Shown one piece after another: positions 1-8,406 of a DNA stretch of 29,731 nucleotides; within the stretch, counting starts at the first letter, position 1; every line of letters starts with the position of its first letter. The translations under genes and the position numbers were made by a program. The DNA is from CAYUHC01 sp964444555 (GTDB lineage Bacteria; Patescibacteriota; Minisyncoccia; Phycocordibacterales; JACOZG01): assembly GCA_964444555.1 (NCBI GenBank), contig CAYUHC010000008.1, positions 1-29,731 on the forward strand, given 5' to 3'. The notes under the pieces were generated by a model that had not been told where the DNA came from, did no database searches, and saw only the letters and a program-made list of their open reading frames with translations.

Positions 1-60
1 TTAAAATTTTGCAAATGAATAAGCCATAGCCGTATCGTACCACAGGTGAAAAGCTCTCGC

Positions 61-666
61 CTAGACGCGGGGCAAGACTAGCGCCAAATGCTCCAAAACT
101 AGTTTAGGCAAGCCCGCTCGCGCCGCCAAAAAACGTCCAGCTTGTACTAGTTCGGCCAAGCCTCGGCGATAGCCGCCCTGGTGGCGCGCCAAAGCGCGCC
201 ACGCCTCACCCAGCGCCTGGAGACCGGCTAGAGCCGCCACTCGCCCCTCCCCGGCGCTGGCTTCGGCGGCCAACAATTCTTCGACCAAGTCCAAACGGAC
301 TTCCGGTTTAGCCGACAAAAATTTCTTGGCCCAAACATTCTCCGGCGCCGCGCCCCAAATAATCTCTACCCGTGATAGCAGGGTGGGCAACAAGCTCGTA
401 CCCCGCGGCACCACTAAAATAAAATAATGTCCTGGCGTCGGCTCTTCAAAAGTTTTCAGTAAGGCCTGTTGAGCTTCCAGGGTCACGCTCCCCGCCTCAA
501 TTAACCAAAATCGGCTCTCTTCCCCCAAAGTCCGACTTTGAGATTCTTTGAGAGCCCGACTGTCGTCAATCGTTAAAACTACAAATTGTTGACGAATCAA
601 ACCAGGACCAAGATCAATCAAAATTTCTGGCGGCAAATTTCCGAAACAAACTCGCGCATGATGCAT
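61..666 (-). CDS. DNA polymerase III delta'-like clamp-loader protein, short form
   Basis: Resembles the central part of the DnaX/HolB clamp-loader AAA+ fold, which in complete proteins loads the sliding clamp. Visible are the stretch QALLKTFEEP (about residues 67-76), which matches the conserved QALLKTLEEP of delta'/gamma, and LLPTLLSRVE (about 92-101), which matches the sensor-2-side TIRSRC segment. At 201 residues it is well below the usual ~330. The N-terminal nucleotide-binding part is missing, with no Walker A, so it should not bind ATP; delta' is ATPase-inactive in other bacteria too. It is the last gene of the mreB operon, 2 nt after mreB. A short DnaX paralogue is the alternative. 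Confidence 0.65.
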   Translation of the reverse strand: MHHARVCFGNLPPEILIDLGPGLIRQQFVVLTIDDSRALKESQSRTLGEESRFWLIEAGSVTLEAQQALLKTFEEPTPGHYFILVVPRGTSLLPTLLSRVEIIWGAAPENVWAKKFLSAKPEVRLDLVEELLAAEASAGEGRVAALAGLQALGEAWRALARHQGGYRRGLAELVQAGRFLAARAGLPKLVLEHLALVLPRV

Positions 667-668
667 GC

Positions 669-1682
669 CTAATTTTTGCTCATGACGCTTTTTTTGTAAA
701 CGTCGAGATGCTCCAGCGCAATACCCGTGCCTTTGGCTACACAGTAGAGAGCCTCTTCTGCCAAATGGGCTCGCACTCCGGTCCGGCGGAAAACTAATTC
801 GGGCAAATTAGCCAACAAGGACGAACCGCCAGTCATAATAATGCCATGATCAATAATGTCGGCCGCCAACTCTGGGGGCGTATCTTGAAAAACAGTTTTA
901 ATCGCCCGAACAATTTCGCGTAGCTCGCTATCAATCGCCCGTACAATCTCATTGGTCTTAATCTCCGCCGAGCGGGGCAAGCCCGTCAAAAAATCCCGCC
1001 CACGAATGTCGTAAGCCAACTCTTCCTCAAGCGGCACCGCGGAACCGATCTTCATTTTAACTTCTTCCGCCGTCTTATCACCGATCGCTAAATTGAAAGT
1101 TTTCTTAATGTAGTCAGCGATGGCCTGATCAATCTTATTGCCCGCGCATTTAACTGACGTAGCCGCCACAATACCGCCGAGCGAGATTACCGCCACGTCC
1201 GTCGTGCCGCCACCAATATCACAAATCATATAACCCCGCGGTTCGTAAATTGGGATCCCAGCACCAATCGCCGCCAAAATCGGCTCCTTGACCACGTACG
1301 CATTTTTCGCGCCCGCGCGGATCGCCGCCTCAATCACCGCCCGCCGCTCCGTCGAAGTGATGCCCGCTGGTACCGAAATCAAAACATCTGGTTTGAGAAA
1401 ATTGTAACGCCCCAAAGCCTTGCCCATATAATAGCGCAACATAATCTCGGTCACGCGATAATCGGCAATCACACCATCTTTAAGTGGTCGATAAGCCGTG
1501 ATCCCGTCGGGTGTCCGACCGATCATCTCTTTGGCTTCCAAACCGACCGCCAAAACTTTTTTATCTAGTTCAGAAACGGCCACCACTGACGGCTCGTTAA
1601 GAACAATCCCCCGGCCCGGGACAAAAACCAGCGTGTTGGCCGTGCCGAGATCAATCCCCAATCGCCTGACGAAAAAAGCCAT
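669..1682 (-). CDS. mreB: Rod-shape determining actin-like protein MreB
   Basis: Bacterial actin that forms membrane-bound filaments and guides peptidoglycan synthesis along the cell. At 337 residues it is the usual MreB length. The ATP-binding motifs are intact: phosphate-1 loop GIDLGTANT (9-17), phosphate-2 loop CDIGGGTTDVAV (154-165) and the adenosine motif IIMTGGSS (about 281-288). The N-terminus MAFFVRRLGID keeps the hydrophobic and basic start used for membrane contact. It lies 42 nt after the carboxypeptidase-regulatory-like protein and 2 nt before the delta'-like gene. No mreC or mreD is adjacent. The operon instead starts with a protein of RodZ-like topology. Confidence 0.96.
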   Translation of the reverse strand: MAFFVRRLGIDLGTANTLVFVPGRGIVLNEPSVVAVSELDKKVLAVGLEAKEMIGRTPDGITAYRPLKDGVIADYRVTEIMLRYYMGKALGRYNFLKPDVLISVPAGITSTERRAVIEAAIRAGAKNAYVVKEPILAAIGAGIPIYEPRGYMICDIGGGTTDVAVISLGGIVAATSVKCAGNKIDQAIADYIKKTFNLAIGDKTAEEVKMKIGSAVPLEEELAYDIRGRDFLTGLPRSAEIKTNEIVRAIDSELREIVRAIKTVFQDTPPELAADIIDHGIIMTGGSSLLANLPELVFRRTGVRAHLAEEALYCVAKGTGIALEHLDVYKKSVMSKN

Positions 1683-1724
1683 GGCGCCATTCTATGCTCT
1701 TTTCGACTATTTGCCAAACCGACC

Positions 1725-3356
1725 TTATTCGGTGAACTTGAAACGAGGGATCTCGATATCTTTAGTCAAAACGCCGCGCTTAAGGTCGAGAGGTTCCGTT
1801 TTGTAAAAGGTGTAATAGGTGCCATCGGGATTCTTTTTTTCGAGCGTCAAATAATAAGTGCCCGGTCGGACCAAGAAATAAATCCGGCCCAATTGATCAG
1901 CCACCAACTTTTTAACTTCTTGATTAATGCCAGCCAAGTGGACCTTAACGATCACGTAGGGCAATGGCTCATTAGTAATCTGCTGTTTAATCGTCACCAA
2001 ACGACGCGAATTGGAATGCAGAGAACGAAAAACATAAAGCAAAACGTAAAGCAAAAAGACGCCACTATTTAACACGCTCGGCGCCATAATCAGCGAGCCC
2101 AAAGCCAAAACGAAACCGAAGACGTAAGTGAGCTTAAGCGCCCGCACGGTGATCAGTTCTTTCTCAAAGCGGAATTGGTTAAAGTCACCTTCGCGTTTCG
2201 CGAATTCGTTCCAGTCAAAGCCCAAAGGATCCATCGGAATGTTAACGGCAATCGCCTCCTCACCCGTCGTCGTTACCGGGCCACCAAAATAGAGATTGGG
2301 GTAAAGTTCATCCTCTTTCTTGGCCCGCAAAAATTGCGACGGAAAACGATAATGGGACTTACTGACCTTAAGCTCGTAAGTGCCCGGTGGTACCAAAAAG
2401 CCGTAACGACCCTCAATATCAGTAATCGCGCTAGCGATTTCCACTCCATCTTTACTAACCGTCACATACGCCGGATCGAGTGGCCGCTTAGTCACCGAGT
2501 CATAAACCGTCCCCCATGGCTTGCGCTTACGCCGAAAGCCCAAGGCTCCAAAAAGAGCCCCCAAACCACGAGCCAACAACAAGTAGATATCATAAAAAGA
2601 ACCAATCGAACCCAGAGCAATAAACGGCGAGGCGCCGGCCAAAACACCCGAAGCAATCGTCAGGGGTCGAACCACGGAATTAAAAGCATCAGCGGCCGTG
2701 TCGCCCAGTGCGCCAATACCCGCCACCTGCAAAGTGCCCGACAACTTCTTCACTCGCTGATTGCGAAAATCCAGAATGTGGATATTGAACGGATACAAAC
2801 CGGCGTGGGTCAGGGGTGCGATTGTGGCCGAATAAACCTGACGCTCTTCATCCGCCCGCAAAACAAAAGAAGCAATCGCTCCCGGATTAGACGCGTCAAA
2901 AATCGTCATGCCAATCGTCTTTAAAACCTCTGGCACTTGCTCGTAATCTAAAGCCACAGTCAAATGCTTCCGCCCGTTGATTCTAACATTGCCATTATCG
3001 GTAAAGTTTTTTACGCCCTCGCCGATCTGAATAAACGAAAAGCTCTCCAGCGATAATCGAGCCAACTTTTCTTCATCCGATAATCGAGTAGGCAACAAAT
3101 CAAACGGATCACCTGCACCCGAACCAGCCACCGGTGTTACTACCGGCGTCACCGGTGGCGTCGGTGGCTCGGATGTGTCTCCACCCTCAGAGCCACCAGC
3201 ATTACCCACCGAACCACTTGTTTGCGCACAATCTAAGTTAGGACAGACAATCGGCAACGACACGATAATAGTCGACTCCGAGCCCTCAAGTGGCCGGCCT
3301 AATCCCAAAACCAAAATACCCAACATCAAACTTAGTTTTAAAAATGAAAGCCGCAT
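1725..3356 (-). CDS. Exported multi-domain membrane protein with two carboxypeptidase-regulatory-like domains
   Basis: Not a recognised named family. A signal peptide covers residues 1-25. A linker rich in Gly, Pro, Thr and Val follows (about 45-85), then an extracytoplasmic region to about 228. A long hydrophobic stretch (about 229-275, one or two membrane passes) ends in the basic RRKRK. Next comes a beta-sandwich domain of the carboxypeptidase-regulatory/CNA-B kind (GRYGFLVPPGTYELKVS), then a second hydrophobic region (about 408-448), then a second copy of the same fold (GRIYFLVRPGTYYLTLE). These folds usually bind or display other proteins or sugars at the envelope. It starts 3 nt after the upstream exported protein, so it is co-transcribed with mreB. 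A structural envelope role is inference. Confidence 0.75.
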   Translation of the reverse strand: MRLSFLKLSLMLGILVLGLGRPLEGSESTIIVSLPIVCPNLDCAQTSGSVGNAGGSEGGDTSEPPTPPVTPVVTPVAGSGAGDPFDLLPTRLSDEEKLARLSLESFSFIQIGEGVKNFTDNGNVRINGRKHLTVALDYEQVPEVLKTIGMTIFDASNPGAIASFVLRADEERQVYSATIAPLTHAGLYPFNIHILDFRNQRVKKLSGTLQVAGIGALGDTAADAFNSVVRPLTIASGVLAGASPFIALGSIGSFYDIYLLLARGLGALFGALGFRRKRKPWGTVYDSVTKRPLDPAYVTVSKDGVEIASAITDIEGRYGFLVPPGTYELKVSKSHYRFPSQFLRAKKEDELYPNLYFGGPVTTTGEEAIAVNIPMDPLGFDWNEFAKREGDFNQFRFEKELITVRALKLTYVFGFVLALGSLIMAPSVLNSGVFLLYVLLYVFRSLHSNSRRLVTIKQQITNEPLPYVIVKVHLAGINQEVKKLVADQLGRIYFLVRPGTYYLTLEKKNPDGTYYTFYKTEPLDLKRGVLTKDIEIPRFKFTE

Positions 3357-3359
3357 AAA

Positions 3360-4130
3360 TTAAGAAGCGCTAATCGAAACAATTAAAGTCGCCGAGGTGT
3401 TAATCGTTAGCGGGACCGTCGTCGGCGCGTCATTCAAACTAGATCCTAGTTCGGCTCGTAATTTTAAATTCAACACTCGATCAACCACCGCTCCAACCGA
3501 CTGAGCCACCGTCGTGGCCGTGGTGGCGAAACCATCCCAACAGTGACCAGTCGTGGCCGTGCCCGCGCCGCACACTAAACCATTATTTTTGAAAGCGGCC
3601 ACCAAATCCTCGCCTTCGGGGCTAAAACCAAAGCCCGACTCGCCAGCCCCCACCGACCAATCAAAATCTGGCGCACCAGCGTAATCATTAACACTAACAG
3701 AGACGCCGCGCGCGCCCGAACCCTTAAGCGCTGGATCGGTAGTTGCCCGGACGGAAAACTGATACCCCCCTCCTTCGCTAGTAATCACCCACGACGAAGT
3801 GGCATTAACTTGACCACCTTCATTAATCGCCAGCGACGAAGCCAAAGACACGTCACCCGGCGAGGTTACTACAATCTCGCCACCCAAAAGGGCCTGATAA
3901 CCAGCGTTAACCGCGTAAGAAGTGCTACTACTCAAGCCCGTCGCCACCTCGCCCACCGTTTGGTTGACGCTATAAGACGTACCGGCCGAAGAACCGCCCC
4001 CAATGGAGATGCTATCAGCGGCGATCTGATAATTAGAGCTCGAGCTGACTGCCGCCACTGCCAAACCGGGCACACTTAAAACCAACAGCAAAAATTTTAT
4101 TAAAATTAAATTAGATTGCCGCCAAGTCAT
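3360..4130 (-). CDS. Secreted surface protein of unknown function
   Basis: The start chosen is the ATG at 4130 because it begins a clean signal peptide (MTWRQSNLILIKFLLLVL, cleavage near AVA) and makes an ATGA overlap with the upstream stop; the open frame extends further upstream but into the previous gene. The mature part is rich in Ser, Gly, Thr and Ala, beginning with a segment that includes SNYQIAADSISIGGG and YAVNAGYQAL, a layout I know from many uncharacterised Patescibacteria surface proteins. It ends in a short hydrophobic beta strand (TLIVSISAS) with no LPXTG or transmembrane anchor, so it is probably released or held by partners. The two neighbouring exported proteins are the likely partners. 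Confidence 0.75.
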   Translation of the reverse strand: MTWRQSNLILIKFLLLVLSVPGLAVAAVSSSSNYQIAADSISIGGGSSAGTSYSVNQTVGEVATGLSSSTSYAVNAGYQALLGGEIVVTSPGDVSLASSLAINEGGQVNATSSWVITSEGGGYQFSVRATTDPALKGSGARGVSVSVNDYAGAPDFDWSVGAGESGFGFSPEGEDLVAAFKNNGLVCGAGTATTGHCWDGFATTATTVAQSVGAVVDRVLNLKLRAELGSSLNDAPTTVPLTINTSATLIVSISAS

Positions 4131-4972
4131 TTTCTCCGCCACTGCCAAATTAAACCAATAATTATTCCGACGGCACCGATCAACCACCAGATCGATGGAC
4201 GACGGTGAGCCCAAAAAATCGTTCGCCGATCAACTTCATTATTATACCCCCGATTAAGTTCGAGCGTGACCCAATAATAACCGGCTGGCCAATCGTCGAC
4301 AGCAATGTCAAGCCAACGTTCTGATTGAGGCAAAACAAACCACGGCTCGATAGCCCGGCTGGCAAATTTTTTGCCCCACCAATGACGCAACGTTAACCCA
4401 CCGTAAGGATTGAGCTTAAGACTGCCACGATTAGCATAAATAATTCGCAGGTGATCGGCGCCGACTGGTCCGAAATCGAGCAACGCCCCCCGCTCTTCGC
4501 CCCGCCCACTGATCCGCGCAAAAACCAACGCTCCGATCTCGGTGGTTAACTTAACCGTAGAAGACGCACCACTGCCAATCCTAAACAAAATCGTCCCATA
4601 AGCTTCGGCCGCGGGCGAAGATGAGGCCAGAGAAAAATAAATCGGGATGGCCTGCGACCGACCGGGCCCAATCTGATAGCTCGCCCCGAGCGACGACTCC
4701 TCCACAATCGAGGATAGCGCGTAAGAACTAGTCGAAGTCTCGTCCAATAACTGGTAAGCCAGAGCTGGTGAATCGGAGGGCCCAACATCCCCCACTTTAG
4801 GGCTAACCGTGATCGTCTGATCAGAATAATTTTTGAGAGTAAAAATCTGCAAGACCGGCTGACCGGTCATCAAATCTAACTCCACTCTGGCTGGTGATAA
4901 ACCCACCTTCGTCTCGGCGATCGAAGTTAAGGGCCAAACCACCAAACTGAGTAAAAATAGCCACCACTTCAT
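4127..4972 (-). CDS. Exported protein with C-terminal membrane anchor, DUF916/chaperone-like beta domain
   Basis: A signal peptide (1-19) is followed by a region with the look of immunoglobulin-type domains in WxL-associated DUF916 or pilus-chaperone proteins: VGLSPARVELDL near the mature N-terminus, FTLKNYSDQTITV, and a later strand-rich part. One transmembrane helix (about 259-277) and a basic tail WQWRRK end the protein, so it should sit outside the membrane with its tail inside. The start codon overlaps the previous stop by 1 nt (TAATG), and its stop overlaps the next start as ATGA, so translation is probably coupled along the operon. Assignment to DUF916 is by appearance and is weak. Confidence 0.7.
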   Translation of the reverse strand: MKWWLFLLSLVVWPLTSIAETKVGLSPARVELDLMTGQPVLQIFTLKNYSDQTITVSPKVGDVGPSDSPALAYQLLDETSTSSYALSSIVEESSLGASYQIGPGRSQAIPIYFSLASSSPAAEAYGTILFRIGSGASSTVKLTTEIGALVFARISGRGEERGALLDFGPVGADHLRIIYANRGSLKLNPYGGLTLRHWWGKKFASRAIEPWFVLPQSERWLDIAVDDWPAGYYWVTLELNRGYNNEVDRRTIFWAHRRPSIWWLIGAVGIIIGLIWQWRRK

Positions 4973-5919
4973 TAACGTCGAACGGGGGTAATAAGAAATA
5001 AATAACGATCAGCCGTTGGCCGACTAAAAATTGGAGTAATCACTCCGCCAGTTCCCGTTTGATCAACCTCAAGACGGACTTGATCAGAGAAAGTGCTCTG
5101 GATGCGGGCCAAAATAGCGGCATCCGTTTCTAAACTGCCAGACGAGGGCGCCAAAACCACCCCCGTCGAGGGCGAACTTCCAGCCGACGAACTACCGCCG
5201 GCTTGTTTGGCCAAAACTTGCAACTGAGCCGAAATCTGATCGGTAATGTAGCGCTCGATCTCGGCCGTGGTGGTGGCCGCAAAAACTCCGCCACCAGCCA
5301 AATGAGAACCGCTCGGGCTAGCCACTCCCTCAACTCCCAAAAATTTTCGCCAGTTGGCGGCAACGCGCAAACGAATCAGGCGCCACCGCTCGGGTAAAGT
5401 CGACCAAAATGACTGCGCTTGATCCAACTCCTCGACCGCACCACTAACCACCGTTTCGGTAGCCGTCGCCGCCACCGATCCCACCGCTCCAGCCGCCGCG
5501 GCCACCCCGGAAGAAAGTGGCACCCCAGGCCAATCAATCGACCAATCCATCAGAACGGCCAAACGTTGTTCGATCTTTGGCCACCAAGCGTAAGTCAGCG
5601 GCAAAGCCAAAGAAGTGCCCGAACCAACCAGCATGAGCAAAGCCACGGCCACCAAGGCCCGATACATTTTTAAATTGTTATTCCTCTCTCGAGATTGTTG
5701 TCGCGCGCGAGAAATTTCATCCTTAACTTCGCCCACTCGCGCACGCAATAATTGACGACTAGCCGGATCAGCCAGTCGAGCGAGCGCGCCTTCGGCAATA
5801 AACCAGTCACGACCGACGCGGCGGCACTCCAGTTGGCCTCGTTCACACATAAAAATTAGATCGTCAGCACTCCAGGACGAACGAGACTGCGCTTCTTCCA
5901 AAGAAACGTACGTAATCAC
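4972..5919 (-). CDS. Membrane-anchored excisionase-type HTH protein, RodZ-like topology
   Basis: Starts at a GTG (5919). An open frame continues upstream, but that part would run into priA and past the promoter. Residues 1-50 form a winged excisionase/MerR-type HTH (YVSLEEAQSRSS...LIFMCERGQLECRRVGRDWFI). A charged linker follows, a single transmembrane helix lies at about 88-110, and the remaining ~200 residues are extracytoplasmic and rich in Ala, Ser and Gly. This order (cytoplasmic HTH, one pass, external tail) is that of RodZ, the MreB partner, although the HTH type differs from RodZ's Cro/CI type. It heads the mreB operon. HTH-plus-anchor proteins of this sort are frequent in Patescibacteria. 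A role as MreB anchor is inference; a membrane-bound regulator is the alternative. Confidence 0.75.
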   Translation of the reverse strand: MITYVSLEEAQSRSSWSADDLIFMCERGQLECRRVGRDWFIAEGALARLADPASRQLLRARVGEVKDEISRARQQSRERNNNLKMYRALVAVALLMLVGSGTSLALPLTYAWWPKIEQRLAVLMDWSIDWPGVPLSSGVAAAAGAVGSVAATATETVVSGAVEELDQAQSFWSTLPERWRLIRLRVAANWRKFLGVEGVASPSGSHLAGGGVFAATTTAEIERYITDQISAQLQVLAKQAGGSSSAGSSPSTGVVLAPSSGSLETDAAILARIQSTFSDQVRLEVDQTGTGGVITPIFSRPTADRYLFLITPVRR

Positions 5920-5932
5920 GCTCTCTAGTATA
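5920..5932 (-). promoter_or_regulatory. Minus-strand -10 box (TATACT) of the HTH-mreB operon
   Basis: On the minus strand TATACT (5932-5927) is followed by 7 nt and then the GTG start. This spacing puts the transcription start at or next to the start codon. No TTGACA-like -35 box is clear at 16-18 nt. Confidence 0.6.
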
Positions 5933-5962
5933 CCATAATCAAAAATGCTAAGGTTTAATCCT

Positions 5963-7849
5963 ATGCACATCGTGAGCGTCATTCCTTTGGCGCGGGGCAT
6001 CTTCCACGATGATCTGACCTACTTCTCGGCCAAACCGCTGGCCCTCGGAGCAGTGGTAACGGTGCCCGTCCGCAAAAGATCAATCCCCGCCGTGGTGGTG
6101 GCCTGTAAACCGGCTCAAGCCGAAAAAACGGCCCTCCGCCGCGCTTCGTATACCTTAAAAAAAGTTGGCCGCCTCCAAACCTCCGGACTAGTCCGACCAG
6201 GATTTATCAGCGCCGCGGAGAAGGCCGCGGAATATGCCGCGCAACCACTTGGCAGTGTCTTGCCGGCCCTCATCTCTCAATCCTTAGTTGCCAATCTGGG
6301 CGCCCTCGAGCCAGCCGCTCCGGGCAACGAACAACCGCCCACCGGCCTTCGACCCGACCTGCAGGCACTCCAAAATCAAGATGATGAACGCTGGTCCACT
6401 TACAAAAGCATTGTGCGCGAAGAATTTGCCCGCACTCAATCAGTACTCTTAATTGTCCCCACTCATCTCGACGCTCTGCGCGTCGCCGAAACCCTAAGTC
6501 GGGGAATTACCGATTTCACCTTTATTCTCCACGGCAAATTGAGCAAAAAATCGCTCGTCGAATCATGGAATGGTGCGCTCAAAGAAACTCGTCCGGTACT
6601 CATTATTACCACCCCCGCCTTTGCCGGCTTGCCACGTCACGATCTTAAAACTTTTATTATCGAACGAGAAAACTCCCCCAGCTACAAAATGCTGGCGCGA
6701 CCGTTCGTGGATTGGCGGCGATTTTTGGAACAGCTAGCGGCGGCAACCGGCGCGCGCGTCCTCTACGGCGACAGCGCGTTGAGAGTCGAAACCCTCTGGC
6801 GCCTAGAACGCGGCGAGCTAATGCCCGCCGAAAGCGTTAAACAACGCTTAGTCACCACGGCAGAAAATTTCTTGATCACTTCGAAAAGCGGCGAACCACT
6901 AGCGCCAGAAACCTTGGAATTAATTCGCGCCGGCCTGGCCGCTTCGGAACACTTATTTATTCTGGCCGGCCGGCGCGGCTTAGCTCCCCTGGTGGTTTGC
7001 GACGACTGCGGTGAACCAGTTCTCTGCGCGCGTTGCCAAGGACCGGTAGCTCTCCACGAACGCCGAGCGGCACCCGAGCAGGATTCGCGTTACTTCCTCT
7101 GCCATCGCTGTGGTCAAGAAAGATCGGCTAAAGAAAAATGCCAAACTTGTGAGAGTTGGCGTTTGCGCGAGTTAGGAATTGGCATTAGTCGAATTAGCCA
7201 ACGACTACAAGAAGTCTTCCCCGAGGCCCACATCGTCACGGTCGAAAGCGACACCCAAAACACTCCCAAGCGCGCTCGCGATCAAATGAAAAACTTTAGC
7301 CAAGCCGCCAGTGGCATTTTAGTCGGCACGGAACTGGCTCTCCATTATTTGCTTACTCCGATTGATACGGCGATTATCGTCGCCGCCGACTCGCTCTTGG
7401 CGCTGCCTGATTTTCGCATCCACGAACGGCTCTACTCCCTCACCGCGCGCGTCCGATCACTGGCCCGAAAAAACTTTGCCATCCAAACTCGTTATCCCGA
7501 AGAACCAGTTTTTAATTATGCACTCACTGGCAACACCATCGAATTTTATCGTCACGAGTTGGCCGATCGAGAATCATTTGATTATCCGCCCTTTAAAACT
7601 CTGATTAAAATCACGCGCGAGGGCTCTCGCGCCGTTGTCCGAGAAGATATGAAGCGGCTAGCCGCCCACCTAACCACTTTCCAACCACAAATTTATCCCT
7701 CCTTCCAAGAACCTGGCTCCGATAACTATCGCTTGCAGGCTCTAATCCGTCTGCCTCCTGAGCGCTGGCCCAATCCGACCCTCGTCTCGTTCTTGAAATC
7801 CTTGCCGCCATCGTTTATTGTCAATGTTGACCCGGCCGATATTCTTTAA
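5963..7849 (+). CDS. priA: PriA-like primosomal protein N' with degenerate helicase motifs
   Basis: PriA restarts stalled replication forks by binding fork DNA and unwinding it. The zinc-binding region is complete: eight cysteines in four CxxC pairs (about residues 346-392), followed by the family's GIGISRISQRLQEVFPEA. The PDFRIHERLYSL segment matches PriA's PDFRAxER. The helicase signatures are lost. No GxTGSGKT Walker A precedes SVLLIVPT, the DEEH box is replaced by IIEREN, GTQMxxKG reads GTELALHY, and QVxGRAGR reads ARVRSLAR. It probably cannot hydrolyse ATP and may act only in DNA or partner binding. ATG 5963 is preferred (AAGG 9 nt upstream; protein starts MHIVSVIPLARG); ATG 5945 in frame is possible. 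It is followed by def after 8 nt. Confidence 0.85.
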   Translation: MHIVSVIPLARGIFHDDLTYFSAKPLALGAVVTVPVRKRSIPAVVVACKPAQAEKTALRRASYTLKKVGRLQTSGLVRPGFISAAEKAAEYAAQPLGSVLPALISQSLVANLGALEPAAPGNEQPPTGLRPDLQALQNQDDERWSTYKSIVREEFARTQSVLLIVPTHLDALRVAETLSRGITDFTFILHGKLSKKSLVESWNGALKETRPVLIITTPAFAGLPRHDLKTFIIERENSPSYKMLARPFVDWRRFLEQLAAATGARVLYGDSALRVETLWRLERGELMPAESVKQRLVTTAENFLITSKSGEPLAPETLELIRAGLAASEHLFILAGRRGLAPLVVCDDCGEPVLCARCQGPVALHERRAAPEQDSRYFLCHRCGQERSAKEKCQTCESWRLRELGIGISRISQRLQEVFPEAHIVTVESDTQNTPKRARDQMKNFSQAASGILVGTELALHYLLTPIDTAIIVAADSLLALPDFRIHERLYSLTARVRSLARKNFAIQTRYPEEPVFNYALTGNTIEFYRHELADRESFDYPPFKTLIKITREGSRAVVREDMKRLAAHLTTFQPQIYPSFQEPGSDNYRLQALIRLPPERWPNPTLVSFLKSLPPSFIVNVDPADIL

Positions 7850-7857
7850 GCTAAGCT

Positions 7858-8406
7858 ATGCGCCAACCTCAACCCCACTCACCCCACCAAGCCCCGCCCA
7901 CCATTGTCCAAAATGGGGCAGAAGTTTTGCGCCAAATAGCCGAGACTGTGCCCGAAGCCGAATTTAATACTCCCGCCCTACAAAAGTTAGTGGCGCGAAT
8001 GGAAGAAGCCCTCGCCAGCTGTGACGACGGCGTCGCCATCGCCGCTCCGCAAATCGGCGTGGCTAAAAGAATTTTCGTGGTGGCCCCCCAGGCCTTTGAT
8101 GATGACCCGGAAGCTCCCACCAACCATCGCATCTTTATCAACCCCATCATCACTAAAAAATCTAAGCGAACGAGCGTGGTTGATGAGGGTTGCCTTTCTG
8201 TCCGCTGGCTTTACGGCAAAGTCAGACGCTCCACCAAAGCCACGGTCGAGGCCTATGACCTCCAGGGGAAAAAGTTTACTCATCACGGCACCGGTCTCCT
8301 GGCGCAAATCTTCCAACACGAAATTGATCACCTAAACGGCGTTCTCTTTATCGATCAAGCTAGTCAGCTAGAAGAAATTAAACCCACCGACAATGACGCC
8401 GCCTAA
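7858..8406 (+). CDS. def: Peptide deformylase
   Basis: Removes the formyl group from the initiator methionine of new proteins. All three family motifs are present: GVAIAAPQ (58-65), EGCLS (110-114, metal ligand Cys112) and QHEIDHLNG (153-161, metal ligands His154 and His158, catalytic Glu155). At 182 residues it is slightly long; the extra 10-15 residues are a Pro- and His-rich N-terminus. It lies 8 nt after priA, and its last 14 nt overlap fmt, so def and fmt are translationally coupled. This pairing is widespread because the two enzymes act at opposite ends of the formyl-methionine cycle. Confidence 0.96.
   Translation: MRQPQPHSPHQAPPTIVQNGAEVLRQIAETVPEAEFNTPALQKLVARMEEALASCDDGVAIAAPQIGVAKRIFVVAPQAFDDDPEAPTNHRIFINPIITKKSKRTSVVDEGCLSVRWLYGKVRRSTKATVEAYDLQGKKFTHHGTGLLAQIFQHEIDHLNGVLFIDQASQLEEIKPTDNDAA

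Noticed and set aside
1..60. An 8-codon open frame (ATG at 27) on the minus strand before the edge
   Set aside because: Too short to support; the 60 nt hold no gene that I can identify and the true neighbour may lie outside the window.
2175..2924. A 249-residue plus-strand open frame
   Set aside because: It lies antisense to the exported multi-domain protein, whose signal peptide and domains are clear; the plus-strand translation is basic and low in structure and has no family features.
5920..6000. Extension of the HTH protein upstream to 6000
   Set aside because: It would run through the promoter and into priA; the HTH domain starts just after GTG 5919.
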